This document shows positions 1 to 10,154 of a stretch of 64,000 bases of DNA, one piece after another. Source of the stretch: Hermatobates lingyangjiaoensis. Lineage: Eukaryota > Arthropoda > Insecta > Hemiptera > Hermatobatidae. The stretch is taken from contig JAPFBL010000308.1 in assembly GCA_026182355.1 (NCBI GenBank), positions 186,001-250,000 on the forward strand, read 5' to 3'. A program made the translations under genes and the position numbers. The notes under the pieces are model-generated. The model did no database searches and had not been told where the DNA came from. It saw only the letters and a list, made by a program, of their open reading frames with translations. Positions within the stretch are counted from its first letter, which is position 1, and every line of letters begins with the position of its first letter.

Positions 1-191
1 ATAATAAATATGTAATTTTATTCTGTCGTTGGGCTGTTTGAATTTTACGTTTCTTCGTATAATATTCTTAAGTGCGGCTTCTTCTGTTTTGTACTCCCTT
101 GTGAACTGGTTTCTGTAGTACAGCTGGTATACCGTTCCGTCTGGGTCATTATTGGTATTTCTTTCCTTATTGACCAAGTAGGAATTCAGGA

Positions 192-193
<2 letters not shown>

Positions 194-241
<48 letters not shown>
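194..241. repeat. (TA)n microsatellite
   Basis: Near-pure TA run. It sits at the left edge of the PLE-derived sequence that follows, as most TA tracts in this window do. Confidence 0.95.
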
Positions 242-545
242 AGAATATTTCACTGTAAACCCAAGAAATAAAAATGAATGTTTCAACTACGATAATAAAT
301 TCAGAAATATTATATTTGTTGTTTGTATTTCGTTACAGTTCTCTGTGTTATAGTTTCAATATGTTTCCTTCACTTAGTGTTAAACATTTGTAAAGGCTCA
401 GCCTAATCTTTAGGCAAAAAAATAACAAAGAAATGTACCTCCCTTCCAATATGAAACAGATGTACACCCGATACCCTCACCCGCGTCCATCCTATTCCCA
501 GTCAGTTGTACTACAGACACTGGGAATTTTTATTATTATTTTTTC
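242..545 (+). mobile_element. PLE family A terminal-repeat fragment
   Basis: Non-coding stretch matching 3050-3360 on the same strand (shared landmarks: the run of text from tttcaactacgataa to actgggaattttta) and, inverted, the 830-1010 region. It corresponds to the non-coding 3' region of the PLE whose endonuclease lies at 1056-1487. The arm facing 546-1010 makes this part of a large inverted structure. Family assignment is by internal similarity within the window. Confidence 0.6.
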
Positions 546-1055
546 TAATTACTGGGAATTCTAATGTAGTGCAATCTGTTATTATGTGGTATTTACTCAT
601 TGTAGGGTAAAAATCTAATGAAATGGTCTCCACATATAAAACTTTTAATGATATAAACAACGCGTTTCGAACACGTAGTGTTCTTCTTCAGGCATTAACT
701 AAAAAAAATACAATGACACCAGAGAGTTATCTATAGTACAAAGTAAATAAGTACAAAAATTAATATAAAATAAAATAAGGCAGAAAGTACGAACCTAATG
801 GTGAGGGCCTCTGAATAAGACTGACTGGAAATGGAAAGGACATGGGTGGGGGTATATAGGGTACATCTGTTTCTTATTAGAGCAGGTAGAGTTTTCTCTA
901 AAGTTAGGCTGAGCCTTTACATTTTCTTTTAGACTAAGTGTAGGAAACATATTGAAAAAATAACACACAGAGCTATAACGAAATATAAACCAAATATATG
1001 TATAAGGAGGAAGTAGAACTTTTTTTTTTTTTTTTTTTTTATATTATTATTATTT
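546..1055 (-). mobile_element. PLE 3' region downstream of the endonuclease, with HHR
   Basis: Reading the minus strand, this follows the stop codon of the GIY-YIG frame: a 20-bp homopolymer at 1021-1040, about 330 bp of non-coding DNA, the hammerhead at 695-655, then the segment that repeats in all family A copies (ends ...accatttcattag, pieces also at 3490-3620, 33530-33615, 53540-53580). Endonuclease end, then untranslated region, then ribozyme is the order expected at the 3' side of a PLE. Confidence 0.7.
655..695 (-). ncRNA. Hammerhead ribozyme motif, family A
   Basis: On the minus strand: CTGAAGA core (691-685), helix II GAACAC-TAC-GTGTTC, GAAA (668-665), then CGCGTTG giving a two-pair helix III (AC/GU) with GC loop and cleavage triplet GUU. 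N7 of the CUGANGA core is variable, so CTGAAGA is a legitimate core. Helix I next to the core is weak (C-G, then G-U). Type I hammerheads of this form are known from Penelope-like elements. Confidence 0.72.
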
Positions 1056-1487
1056 TTATATAAATAAATTAAGAAACGTTGTACATTTGGGGATTTGCTC
1101 ATTGAGGCAAGTAGAAGAATTATCGTGCACTAGTTTGTTGATTTCATAGCCTTCTAAAATAGTTATTTCCCGGAATTTATTGTTTCTGTGTAGTATTTCT
1201 ATATTTTGGTCTGGGAAAAATTGGTGGTTAGTGGTGACTAAATGCTTGGCGAAATGGGACATAAATTGTTTATTGTTGGGGGATTTGGTTTTCTGTTTTA
1301 CTTCTTGCATGTGTTCTTTTATTCTTTTGTTGAATGACCTTATTGTCATCCCTATATAACGTGCAGGGCAATTAGCACATGACAATTTATATATACCAGA
1401 AAAAGAAAGGGGTTCTTGTACTGATTTTAACGATAACAGGGACTTTAAGTCACCTGAGTTTCTTGCAAAATTATTATTGCAAAACAC
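1056..1487 (-). CDS. PLE GIY-YIG endonuclease, C-terminal fragment
   Basis: A 143-residue open frame ending in a stop. Residues about 31-50 read SGIYKLSCANCPARYIGMT, the GIY...YIG signature with a CxxC pair between its halves; then RSFNKRIKEH supplies the conserved basic helix and ILEGYEINKL carries the glutamate expected in the active site. This is the C-terminal nuclease domain of an endonuclease-bearing Penelope-like retroelement, which nicks target DNA for insertion. The reverse transcriptase is absent: upstream on the minus strand the sequence turns into its own inverted copy near 1503. The first ATG is an arbitrary start; treat it as a fragment, not a working gene. Confidence 0.85.
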   Translation of the reverse strand: MFCNNNFARNSGDLKSLLSLKSVQEPLSFSGIYKLSCANCPARYIGMTIRSFNKRIKEHMQEVKQKTKSPNNKQFMSHFAKHLVTTNHQFFPDQNIEILHRNNKFREITILEGYEINKLVHDNSSTCLNEQIPKCTTFLNLFI

Positions 1488-1612
1488 TTGTATTACAATT
1501 ATTGCAAAAATATGGCTTTAAGGTTGCTTATAGAAACTCAGGTGACTTAAAGTCCCTGTTATCGTTAAAATCAGTAAAAGAACCCCTTTCTTTTTCTGGT
1601 ATATATAAATTC
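1385..1612. repeat. Inverted repeat of PLE endonuclease sequence
   Basis: About 85 bp coding for the residues around NSGDLKSLLSLKSV reads leftward at 1385-1470 and rightward at 1535-1612, with a centre near 1503. Two PLE copies meet head to head here. Confidence 0.8.
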
Positions 1613-1982
1613 GACAAGAATTATTAACTTGGATAATTCTATTTAATATTAACTTGGAGGAATGACTTCGACTTCATTATCTAGAAGAATTACTATGCAC
1701 CTTTCTGCCGGCGCGCCAAAATGCCATACAACAGCAGTCCATAAGACAAAACTCACTAGAGAAATGATGGTAAATTCCACGAAAATTATCGCTCGAGAAA
1801 GAAATCATTTTAAATTACAACTATTAGAAGCAATAATTATTCAAGAAAAGCAACCAGCCATAAATATCCAAGTTAATAATTCTTGTCGAATTTTAAAACT
1901 ATTTGCAAACAGAAACACCCAGATTAGCCAGGTAGTAGGTGAGCCCAACCACCCTACCTTAATCCCCCATAATGCGCCGTGA
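1500..1982 (+). pseudogene. PLE GIY-YIG endonuclease remnant
   Basis: Two adjacent frames together resemble a PLE nuclease. The first repeats NSGDLKSLLSLKSV...SGIYKF from the opposite-strand copy. The second contains HLSAGAPKCHTT, then MMVNSTKIIARERNHFK and LQLLEAIIIQEKQPAINIQ, which is the usual C-terminal end of PLE nucleases (TKII-RE-N-F, LLEA, KPxIN). Stops and a gap between the halves show it is broken. It leads directly into a ribozyme (2066) and the start of another PLE frame, so this is the 3' side of an element followed by its terminal repeat. Confidence 0.75.
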
Positions 1983-2065
1983 TACAGGGCGATGCCCTGT
2001 AAACTTTCCATTAATAATCCATCTCTATATATATAACTAGCTTTCCTACTATTACTCTCATTATT

Positions 2066-2104
2066 GTCCTGATGATGAATGTGGTACATTCGAAACATGT
2101 CGAC
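2066..2104 (+). ncRNA. Hammerhead ribozyme motif in PLE terminal repeat
   Basis: Core CTGATGA (2069-2075), helix II GAATGT-GGT-ACATTC, GAAA (2092-2095), helix III AC/GU closed by AT, cleavage triplet GUC (cleavage after C2101), helix I GTC (2066-2068) with GAC (2102-2104). All invariant core positions are present, making it one of the best-formed non-family-D motifs. Confidence 0.85.
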
Positions 2105-2262
2105 TAGTAATATTGGTGATAGACTTTATAGTTTTAATGAAGAGACGAGGAAGGAATTCCGGAAACTGGAGAAATTGTGTAAGAAGCAGATACAAGCCAA
2201 ATATGGGGCGTTATTTAACAATATATGTTTAAATGAAGGACTGCTTCCAACTTTTACATATA
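2079..2262 (+). CDS. PLE ORF N-terminal fragment
   Basis: The frame starts within and just after the ribozyme and reads ...GDRLYSFNEETRKEFRKLEKLCKKQI..., then ALFNNICLNEGLLPTFT, before running into Ile-Tyr repeats from (TA)n. FNNxCxxExLLPxYT recurs in four other places here (11841, 26140, 42386/42835, 59150) always at the same position relative to a microsatellite, which marks it as the start of the PLE protein upstream of the reverse transcriptase. Cut off at the TA tract; not functional by itself. Confidence 0.7.
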
Positions 2263-2310
2263 TATATATATATATCAATGATCAAACCACAATAAGAAAT
2301 GGGAAAACAA

Positions 2311-2353
2311 GACTAAGATCTTTCAACCGTAACAAGCGGTCTTCGTCAGAGTC
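2311..2353 (-). ncRNA. Hammerhead ribozyme motif, family D
   Basis: Minus strand: helix I GACT/AGTC, core CTGACGA, helix II ACCG-CTTGTTA-CGGT, GAAA, helix III AG/CU around AU, cleavage triplet CUU. Every conserved core position is present. Confidence 0.85.
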
Positions 2354-2378
2354 AAAAACCTAACTGGGTTGGGTTTTT

Positions 2379-2421
2379 GACTCTGACGAAGACCGCTTGT
2401 TACAGTTGAAAGATCTTAGTC
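2379..2421 (+). ncRNA. Hammerhead ribozyme motif, family D, weakened helix II
   Basis: Same layout as its mirror copy, but the 3' side of helix II reads CAGT instead of CGGT, giving one mismatch. Core, GAAA and helix I GACT/AGTC are intact. Confidence 0.7.
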
Positions 2422-2504
2422 TTGTTTTCCACATTTCTTATTGTGGTTTGATCATTGATTGTTGTTTCACGTGTTTATGTGAAATCTTTATATATATGTA
2501 TACA

Positions 2505-2636
2505 CTGACTAGCCGTTGCGTCTACAACGTGCTTGGTCTTTCTTTCTCTTTTCTCCCGAAGGCAGATTACCCAAAAATTTGAGTTTGCAAGTGTGTTTCT
2601 TTACTTTGTGCGCTACCTATCTTCAATTTTGAACTG

Positions 2637-2672
<36 letters not shown>
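2505..2672 (+). mobile_element. Family B repeat, degenerate ribozyme, ending in (TA)n
   Basis: Begins around gccgttgcgtctacaacg, contains a decayed hammerhead (cccgaaggcagattacccaaaaatttgag, core and GAAA both mutated), and ends at the TA run 2639-2672. Compare the better copy at 37690-37883. Confidence 0.65.
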
Positions 2673-2675
<3 letters not shown>

Positions 2676-2802
2676 GAAAAACTACAATAAACAAACACGT
2701 ACTGCAATAAAAGAAATTAAACCACAAGGAAAAATAGAATACAATAGAAAAAATGCTCAGAGGCTTTTCAATTTATGTCATCATAAGAAAATGGGAAAAA
2801 AA

Positions 2803-2845
2803 GACTAAGATCTTTCAACGGTAACAAGCGGTTTTCGTCAGAGTA
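2803..2845 (-). ncRNA. Family D hammerhead remnant
   Basis: Core CTGACGA and GAAA present on the minus strand. Helix II reads ACCG...CCGT (mismatched) and helix I is down to three pairs. Part of an incomplete family D copy at 2770-2870. Confidence 0.5.
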
Positions 2846-2879
2846 AAAAACCCAACTGAAATAGGGATCAGTTGGGCCT

Positions 2880-3049
2880 ACAACGTACTTAGATACGAAC
2901 TTTCATTTCTCCTGAAGACGGATTAACCGAAAATTTCAGCTTGTAAGTGTGTTTCTTTACTCTGTGTGTTTCTTTTCTTCAATTTGAAACTCATATTGTG
3001 ACCTGGGATATTGTGAAATCTTGTTACATATACATATATATATGTATAT
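2880..3049 (+). mobile_element. Family B repeat with partial hammerhead
   Basis: CTGAAGA at 2912-2918, helix II CGG...CCG, GAAA 2929-2932, then ATTTCAG where the intact family has ATTTGAG, so helix I is lost. Ends in TA-rich DNA at 3027-3050. Confidence 0.6.
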
Positions 3050-3625
3050 ATAAGAATACTTCACTGTAAACCCAAAAATAAACCACATGAATGTTTCAAC
3101 TTACGATAACAAATTCAGAATCTATATTTGTTGTTTGTATTTCGCTTACAGTTTCTCTGTGTTATAGTTTCAATATTGTTTCCTTCACTTGGTCTTAAAA
3201 CATTTGTAAAGGCTCATGCTAATCTTTTAGGCAAAAAAATAACAAAGAAATGTACCTGCCTTCAATATGAAACAGATGTACACTCCATACCCTCACCCAC
3301 GTCCTTCCTATTCCCTGTCAGTTGTACCACAGACACTGGGAATTTTTATTATTATTTTTTATAATTACTGGGAATTATTTTTACTTTGTACTACATTTAC
3401 TTTGTACTATAGATAACTCTCTGATGATATTGTATTTTTTAGTTAATGCCTGAGGAAGAACACTACCTGTTGGAAACGTGTTGTTTATACGATTCAATTT
3501 TTATATGTGAAGACCATTTCATTAGCTTTTTACCCTACAATGAGTAAATAATAATAAGTACCACATTATTATGAGTAATTATGAGTACCACATAATAAGT
3601 GATTGCACTATGTTAGAATTAAATT
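3050..3625 (+). mobile_element. PLE family A terminal repeat with ribozyme
   Basis: Same sequence as 242-545 followed by the HHR-bearing segment seen inverted at 546-700. Contains a diverged hammerhead at 3447-3485: core CTGAGGA, helix II with several changes (ACAC...CTGT), GGAAAC. Ends at the family A landmark ...cattagctttttaccctac and a unique segment. Confidence 0.65.
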
Positions 3626-5103
3626 CAGAAATTTGACTAAAATCTTCCATTGATCTGTTAAATTTAATTAAAGAGTACTTGATGATATTTCTTAACAAAA
3701 GCGAACTTTTATACAAGTTTATTTTACTATCTAACCAATTTATATGACAATTCTCATTGTTTTATACGCAAAAATAATTTCCTACTTTGTTCACTGTAAT
3801 TGCGTTATTATTGGAGTTGTTTAAAACACTTCTTAATGATTTACCTGTTTGATCATAATCATGAACTTCATGATTTACCTGTTTGATTTATCATTATCAT
3901 GTTTGATTTTACGACATTTATAGAGATTTTTTTTTATTTAACAAATTATCTACGTTATTACCGTTTCAAACATTATATTAAAGTCAAGATTTCGAGCAAG
4001 TCGAGGAAGAAGTTGGTTCAATGACTCATGAAATGGTAAAACTATGACCTTTGACATTAAACTGCATTCCTTTAGAGAGAGTTAATGAGTGTTTAAAAAA
4101 AAAAACCTTCCGAATGACGCAACTAAAAATTACAAGCGCGTTACATTAGTGCCAGTAAAATATAAAAATGAATTATCAAGGAGTTTTGTAATCCGTTTAG
4201 TTATAATAAAGTCAAATCAACCGAACTTAAAATTAATTATCTAAAATGGATTATTTGTGCTTGTAATTATGTTTTCAAAATCTATAGATAAACAAATTAA
4301 GAAAAGAGTAAACTTAATTAATGTTTTCTTTAAACTTCTTTTTCTTAAATAAAAAAAAAACAAAAACCAGCATGTTTGTGGGCTTGGTGGAAACATTTTC
4401 TTATTTCAAGAGCTTCTTTTGTCAAAAAAGTTTAAGAAAAACTTGACAGTAATTACCAAAGTCAGCCGTCCTTTCCGCATTGGCTGGCAGTAGACCGACT
4501 GCCCACTCAACTCTTCTTTTAACTTTAATAACACAGAAATCTCTGAATTCATTTCAAAGTTCAAAACTTTCCTTTCAAATTGTATTTTAAAATGTAAATG
4601 ACCAAAAAAAAAAAAAAAAAAAAAACAGAACGGAGATGCAACAAAACATCTACTTCAATTATTGGATGAATTGTCAAAATAAACAATTGAGAATAAAAAG
4701 TGTAAACTACTACGACGGAATTGTTAACCTGAACAAAGTATTCTAATCCTTAAAAGTATTCAATTCCTTCTATGTAATATTTCAAAATTTCAAAGTTCTG
4801 CAGTATGATATTTTTTTATAAGACGTGTAGCAGTGTTGAATCGTAACCTAAAACACTGAAAGAGGAAGGCAATTTTAAGATACTTGCAAACACCTTAATG
4901 GTGAATATTTTATAAAAAGCACGAAGATTATGAATGGTAGTAATAACCAAACACAGTTTAAAATAAATATACGTAGAAACTCATATTTTACAGGAAACGT
5001 AGGAATATAAATTTTACATATACTTCATTGCCTATTTAGCAATAGTAAATATAAAATTCAATATTTATTTACTGATTTATACTAGGAATAGGTACCTTGT
5101 AAC
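3626..5103. other. AT-rich interval, no gene seen
   Basis: No convincing coding frame or repeat beyond homopolymer A runs (for example 4601-4624). Confidence 0.6.
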
Positions 5104-5151
5104 CGTCATACCTCGAAACCGTCATACCACGAAACCGTCATACCTCGTAAG
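5104..5151. repeat. 17-bp tandem repeat, three units
   Basis: Three near-identical copies of a unit containing accgtcatacctcga. The same ccgtcatacctcg word recurs in the foldback at 28600-28905, suggesting a shared parent element. Confidence 0.75.
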
Positions 5152-5595
5152 ATGATCTTAGAGTCGTTGGAGTGCTTTCGGACGTTGTCCATCTTTGAAA
5201 GCAACAGACCTACTGAGTTGTTATATTTACCGTTTCAATGTAATTATTTAAAATGGACTATTGAATTGAGTTATCTAAATTACTAGAAATTTTGAATTTT
5301 TTTTTTAAAGTAGTAATGTTTTGAATGATGAAAATGCTAAATAGGAAAAAAAAGGCAAAGAAATGCAAAAATGCAAAAAAAAAAATTCAAAAAGATAATA
5401 AATCGATAATGCAAACATTTCAAAAAACTACAAAAAATGCAAGAAGTTTTAGAAGAGAAAGAATTGTAAAAAGTGCAACAATCAAGCACTTGTAGACTTT
5501 TTGCATTACTTAAACTTTTACCACTCAATTCAAATATAGCACTCAATGCAATTCTAGTACTTCTTTCACTAAATGCATTTCTTACAAATTAATGC
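5152..5595. other. A-rich interval with scattered TGCAA words
   Basis: No gene. The minus strand of 5340-5540 is rich in short words such as ttgcatt and tgcactt related to the adjacent array, so it may be a decayed inverted extension of it. Confidence 0.45.
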
Positions 5596-6095
5596 AGTTC
5601 TTGCACTTAATGCACTTCTTGTACTTATTTCATTATACTCGTGCCCTTTATAGACTTGTTGCAATTAATACAGTTCTTGCACTTAATGCACTTCTTGTAC
5701 TTATTTCATTATACTCGTGCCCTTTATAGACTTGTTGCAATTAATACAGTTCTTGCACTTAATGCACTTCTTGTACTTATTTCATTATACTCCTTGGACT
5801 TTATAGACTTGTTGCAATTAATACAGTTCTTGCACTTAATGCACTTCTTGTACTTATTTCATTATACTCGTTGCACTTTATAGACTTGTTGCAATTAATA
5901 CAGTTCTTGCACTTAATGCACTTCTTGTACTTATTTCATTATACTCGTTGCACTTTATAGACTTGTTGCAATTAATACAGTTCTTGCACTTAATGCACTT
6001 CTTGTACTTATTTCATTATACTTGTTGCACTTTATAGACTTGTTGCAATTAATGAAGTTCTTGCACTTAATGCACTTCTTGCTCATCAGACTATG
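5596..6095. repeat. 77-bp tandem array
   Basis: About six units. The word tatagacttgttgcaatta starts near 5649, 5725, 5802, 5879, 5956 and 6033, a period of 76-77 bp. Each unit is itself built from roughly 11-bp words of the type cttgcacttaa. Open frames across it are by-products of the repeat. Confidence 0.95.
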
Positions 6096-7345
6096 CTTGC
6101 ACTTAAAAATTGCGTTTTTTTTTAATCATTACTTGGAAATTCGATGGTTTTAAGAACATCTTTTTCCTGAATTGACAAAAGGTAATAAACGAAGGAAACA
6201 GGAACACTTGTAAATCTAATGAAAGATGCAAAACAATTGTAGATTAACTGGTCGAGGAATATAGAGACAGATTCAAGGATTTTGCAACATAACGGCTGCA
6301 ATATAACTATTATATAAGAATTTGCGTATCCATTGGCTGTTGTTTTTTTGGGAAGTTGACGGTGCTAACATGCCGTTATTCCAAGAAAAGCTTGCCCATT
6401 CCTGACAAAAAGTTTGGTTGATAAAATAGAAAACTGTTCAAGTTTTATAAGAATTACTCTGAACTGCATTTAGATTATTTAAAACATTCAATTCATTCAT
6501 TTATTTCTATGTATACGCAACATCGAAAAATATTTTGGAAAATTGAATATTTAAAAACATTTAATAAGTCATAATATCTGGATATGATTCAGATGATAGA
6601 TACATTACTAAATACATAGTACACTAATCTATTTACTAACTTTTATTATAAAGTAACGTATTGTAAAAACTATGGAAAACTAAATTCATTCATAAATTAA
6701 TTATAAAGTTGGAATTTCTAATCTTTCAATCATGAAAAAATGATATTAAAATGAGATAAGGTAAGTTTTGAATGCTAAAATGTCGTAAAAAATTGTGTAA
6801 TACATAAAGAACAACAAATTACCTGTAAAATCATTTATTCTGTTATATTGAATAAATCAATATCTCGATACAAGAATAATATAATAAGACAAAATTAAAT
6901 TAGTAACATCATAGATTTTAAACTTATTAATTCTTTTGTAAACAAAAAAATATGATATTGTGCTTAAGATTTTTATTATATAGTCAGAGGATTTCTCATC
7001 AAAAATAAATTACTAGCTTCACCAAGGTGATTAAACGTGGGTTAAAAATGCGGCTTTCTTACTTGAGAAAGGATTATTACCTCTAATAAATATAATCTAA
7101 ACACTCCTTAATATCTCTCACCCTGCTTCTTCTGACATTTTCCTAACGGTCTTAAAATGTCAAGTACTTTTGATAAGGTCACATTATTAAAAAAAAAAAA
7201 AAAAAAAAGCTTGGCTAATTTATTTTATTTAGTATTTATGAAGTAAAATTGGTTATTAATTTATATACATAATTTATTTATATAGAATATATATATAATT
7301 ATTATAAAAGAGAAAGAAACTCAAATGATAACTAAACGATGTGAT
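6096..7345. other. AT-rich interval, no gene seen
   Basis: No coding or repeat signature recognised; one poly-A run near 7190-7208. Confidence 0.6.
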
Positions 7346-7398
7346 TCATTGTAGGGTAAAAAGCTAATGAAATGGTCTCCACATGTAAAAATTGTTCG
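7346..7398 (-). mobile_element. Family A end fragment
   Basis: Carries the family A landmark (gtagggtaaaaagctaatg, then gtctccacat) without the ribozyme. Confidence 0.65.
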
Positions 7399-7494
7399 GA
7401 TTACCGATCGCTGTGAAGGAAGAGCGCGGTGACTTGCAATAATGCAGAGGAGGGTGCTAGTGATGAACCACTCCATTGGATCTATGATAGAAAA

Positions 7495-7790
7495 TGGTGG
7501 TTAGAGGTGGTTAGCTCAATGGTTAATGTACTCGCCTCTGAACTGGTATGTCTGGGGTTCGATACCCACCTGGACCTCGATTTATTCACGTCGTTCCTTG
7601 GAGAGGACGTTAAGCTGTCGTTCCCGAGCCTGTACGATGTCATGTACTCGTTAAAGATCCGTACTCTAAATACACCTGAGTTAGGCAAAATTTAGGATTC
7701 CCAATGTAGAATCACCGATCAAACAATAAAACCATAAAGAGTTGACGTTACGGTGTGGTAGCCGGAAGGCTTGGGAACGCCGGTGAATCA
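7495..7790 (+). mobile_element. tRNA-derived SINE
   Basis: Pol III box A-like TAGCTCAATGG (7512-7522) and box B-like GGTTCGATACC (7556-7566) in tRNA spacing, followed by a body that shares tgagttaggcaaaattt with the SINE at 22995-23281. The two copies therefore share both head and internal body. The 88-codon frame across it is incidental. Confidence 0.75.
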
Positions 7791-7904
7791 AAACAGGTTA
7801 GAGGTGGTTAGAGGTGGTTAATAAGAGAAGAATGAACTAAACAATGAAGAAATGACAAACATTATTACAATAGTCCAACTAATAACTGATTGCACTACGT
7901 TAGG

Positions 7905-8262
7905 ATTAAACGCTAAGACACACTATCAATATTTTGACCTTTCTAATGGTCATCATCAGGAGAAGTACTAGTATAAGAAGATGACAGTCAACTGAAGAGT
8001 TTCACAGAATGACCGGTGTAATGATAACTAAACGCTAAGACACACTTTCAATATTTTGACCTTTCTAATGGTCATCATCAGGAGAAGTACTAGTATAAGA
8101 TGACAGTTAACTGAAGAGTTTCACAGAATGACCGGTGTAATGATAACTAAACGCTAAGACACACTTTCAATATTTCGACCTTTCTAATGGCCATCATCAG
8201 GAGAAGTACTAGTATAAGATGTCAGTTAACTGAAGAGTTTCACAGAATATCCGGTGCAGTTT
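7905..8262. repeat. 120-bp tandem repeat, three units, hammerhead-like
   Basis: Units start near 7909, 8030 and 8150 (period 119-122). On the minus strand each contains CTGATGA, a GACC...GGTC hairpin, and GAAA or CAAA. Only the third unit keeps GAAA. Confidence 0.85.
8165..8205 (-). ncRNA. Hammerhead-like motif in tandem unit 3
   Basis: Minus strand: CTGATGA (8200-8194), helix II GACC-ATTAGAAA-GGTC, GAAA (8176-8173), then UAUU: a one-pair helix III with cleavage triplet UUU, resembling family E. Helix I is imperfect. Units 1 and 2 have CAAA and should be inactive. Confidence 0.5.
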
Positions 8263-8750
8263 GTTTGCAATAACAATGCAAAAAAAAGTGCTTGTAAAGG
8301 CAAGAGAAGGAAAAAATAATTGCAAAATATATAATTGAAATGCTCGTAGTTTAATAAATAAAATAAAATAAGAACATAACTTCAATATAACTTAAACTTA
8401 CTGTTGCCTTTATAATATTACGTTTTGTTTCTTTTAGAAAATAAATCTCAACAAAGTCACCTTAACACCTGCTCGCAAACACAATACAAAGGTAACTGGT
8501 AAAAAAATGTTTTAGAGACTCTTTTGACAGGGAATATGGAAATTGATTGCCTTCTCCCAGACAGTGAATCAATTGTAATTTTTAACTCGTACAGTCAATC
8601 AAGAGTGGATTCAATTCGATTTATTTAAATATTTTAAAGAATTTTTAATACCATATCTTTTTTTTAAAATATAGCTTGTTTTACATTCGCTTATATTTTC
8701 TATAGAGTAAAAAAAAACAGTACACGCTTATTCTTTATTCTAACTATTTA
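8263..8750. other. AT-rich interval, no gene seen
   Basis: Nothing recognised. Confidence 0.55.
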
Positions 8751-8754
8751 TAAA

Positions 8755-9035
8755 CTTTCAATGATCAAGCCGCAATATGAAATAGGAAAACCAGACTAAG
8801 ATTTTTCAAACGTAACAAACGGTCTTCGTCAGAGTTAAAAACCCAACTGACGAAGACAAAGACCACTTGTTACGGTTGAAAGATCTTAGTCTTGTTTTCC
8901 CATTTCATATTGCGGTTGGGTTTTTGACTCTAAAGGAAGACAGCTTGTTACGGTTGAAAGATCTTAGTCTTGTTTTCCCATTTCATATTGTCGTTTGATC
9001 ATTGATTGTTATTTCACGTGTTTATGTGAAATATT
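8755..9035. mobile_element. Family D cluster, three degenerate copies
   Basis: One minus-strand and two plus-strand family D segments (gactaagat..., then two copies ending gaaagatcttagtcttg). The cores are interrupted: the plus copy at 8847 has extra bases inside helix II and the one at 8927 reads ctaaagga where CTGACGA belongs. No intact ribozyme. Confidence 0.75.
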
Positions 9036-9289
9036 TTTATAAACTTTGTATCAACTTGAAGATGGACAACACTCAAAACCGGCAAAACAACTCCTACTTT
9101 AATATACAAACCAAGACAGTTATCTTAGGAACTTCAGAGGAGAAATACCTACTTGGTGCTAGATCATCTCCGGGATTCAATAATTACCTATAGTTTTCAT
9201 TTAATTATTACAATTTGTGAATGAATGATACTTTGATTATTTATATATTTATGATTATTTAAATGATATAAATATGAAGCTTTGTAAAC

Positions 9290-9460
9290 AAAGAAATCTA
9301 ACCATCGCTTCGCAAGTGCGCATAGTGTCCCTATCTCTTCTCTCCTGATGACGATTAAACAAAAAAATTGAGATGGTAAGTGTTTTTTTCTATTTACTGT
9401 CTGCCTATAGTTTACTCTGAAACGTTTCTTGTCCTTTTTGGATCGTTTTCTTGATTATAA
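9290..9460 (+). mobile_element. Family C remnant
   Basis: Landmarks cgcttcgcaagtgcgcat and ctctcctgatgacg followed by a broken GAAA region (aaacaaaaaa). Downstream is TA-rich (9460-9508). Confidence 0.5.
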
Positions 9461-9508
9461 TATATATATTATATTTAATATATATATATATATAATATAA
9501 TTCATATA

Positions 9509-9665
9509 TACGGTGTGTTAACTTCTAATCGGAGTTCGGTCAAATTTTCCAGGATAAAAAATTAAACTCTCGTTGCGATAAGTTTCGAATGAGAAGCATG
9601 CACTGAAAGTTCTAATAAAACCAAACGGTACAGATTTAATTATTGTAATCTGTTGAATAATATGA
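9509..9665 (-). mobile_element. Family F copy
   Basis: Shares ttccaggataaaaaattaaac and the disrupted gtttcg word with 61021-61130. Bounded by TA tracts at 9460-9508 and 9667-9702. Confidence 0.65.
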
Positions 9666-9714
9666 CTATATATATATATGATATATATATATATATAAAC
9701 GTAGATGATAGTAT

Positions 9715-10100
9715 GATGAGAGAGAGAGAGTCAAGAGTCACCTCTCTGCCTTCCTGCAGGAATCTTCACTTCCTGATTACGACGATGGTCGAAATATAGA
9801 AGTGCGTTATTTCTTTGTCTATCTGTGTTGTACCTTCTTTTTAATTGGTTTTATATATATATATATAAAAGAGACAACAAATAAATGAAACAAGAGTTGC
9901 TTTCCACCGACACTCTTGAACGCACGTATCTCTTCTTCACTCTTCTACTTACTCTCTTCCTGATAACGAACTATGGTTCGAAATATTGATCCAGTAAGTT
10001 TTCTCATTTCTGTTATGTGTTTGTCTTTTTCATTTATTTATATGTCCGGTTTGGACTGTTTAGTAACTTCATTTATATACATATGTATATATTTTTAAAA
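9715..10100 (+). mobile_element. Two family E copies, ribozyme core mutated
   Basis: Copy one (9720-9867) has CTGATTA...GAC/GTC...GAAA and ends in TA; copy two (9868-10100) has CTGATAA at 9964, helix II GAAC/GTTC and GAAATATTG, then tccggtttggact as in 59827-59845. In both, the invariant G8 of the hammerhead core is changed, so activity is not expected. Confidence 0.65.
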
Positions 10101-10154
10101 ACTTTATGTCTGATTTCCCTTTACTTAAACTTCGAAACCTTTTCTTTAATTTTA

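Larger units (their letters stand above)
2278..2475. repeat. Family D foldback carrying two opposed ribozymes
   Basis: Inverted repeat with arms about 85 bp and a short centre near 2365. Outer ends read tgatcaaaccacaata / tattgtggtttgatca. TA tracts flank it (2255-2275 left, 2490-2500 right). Each arm carries the family D hammerhead, pointing outward. Confidence 0.9.

Noticed and set aside
5641..5883. 80-codon frame with a repetitive hydrophobic protein
   Set aside because: It is the 77-bp tandem array in one frame; units are not a multiple of three and the frame breaks.
9957..9998. Family E hammerhead
   Set aside because: Core reads CTGATAA, losing the invariant G8; kept only as a repeat remnant.
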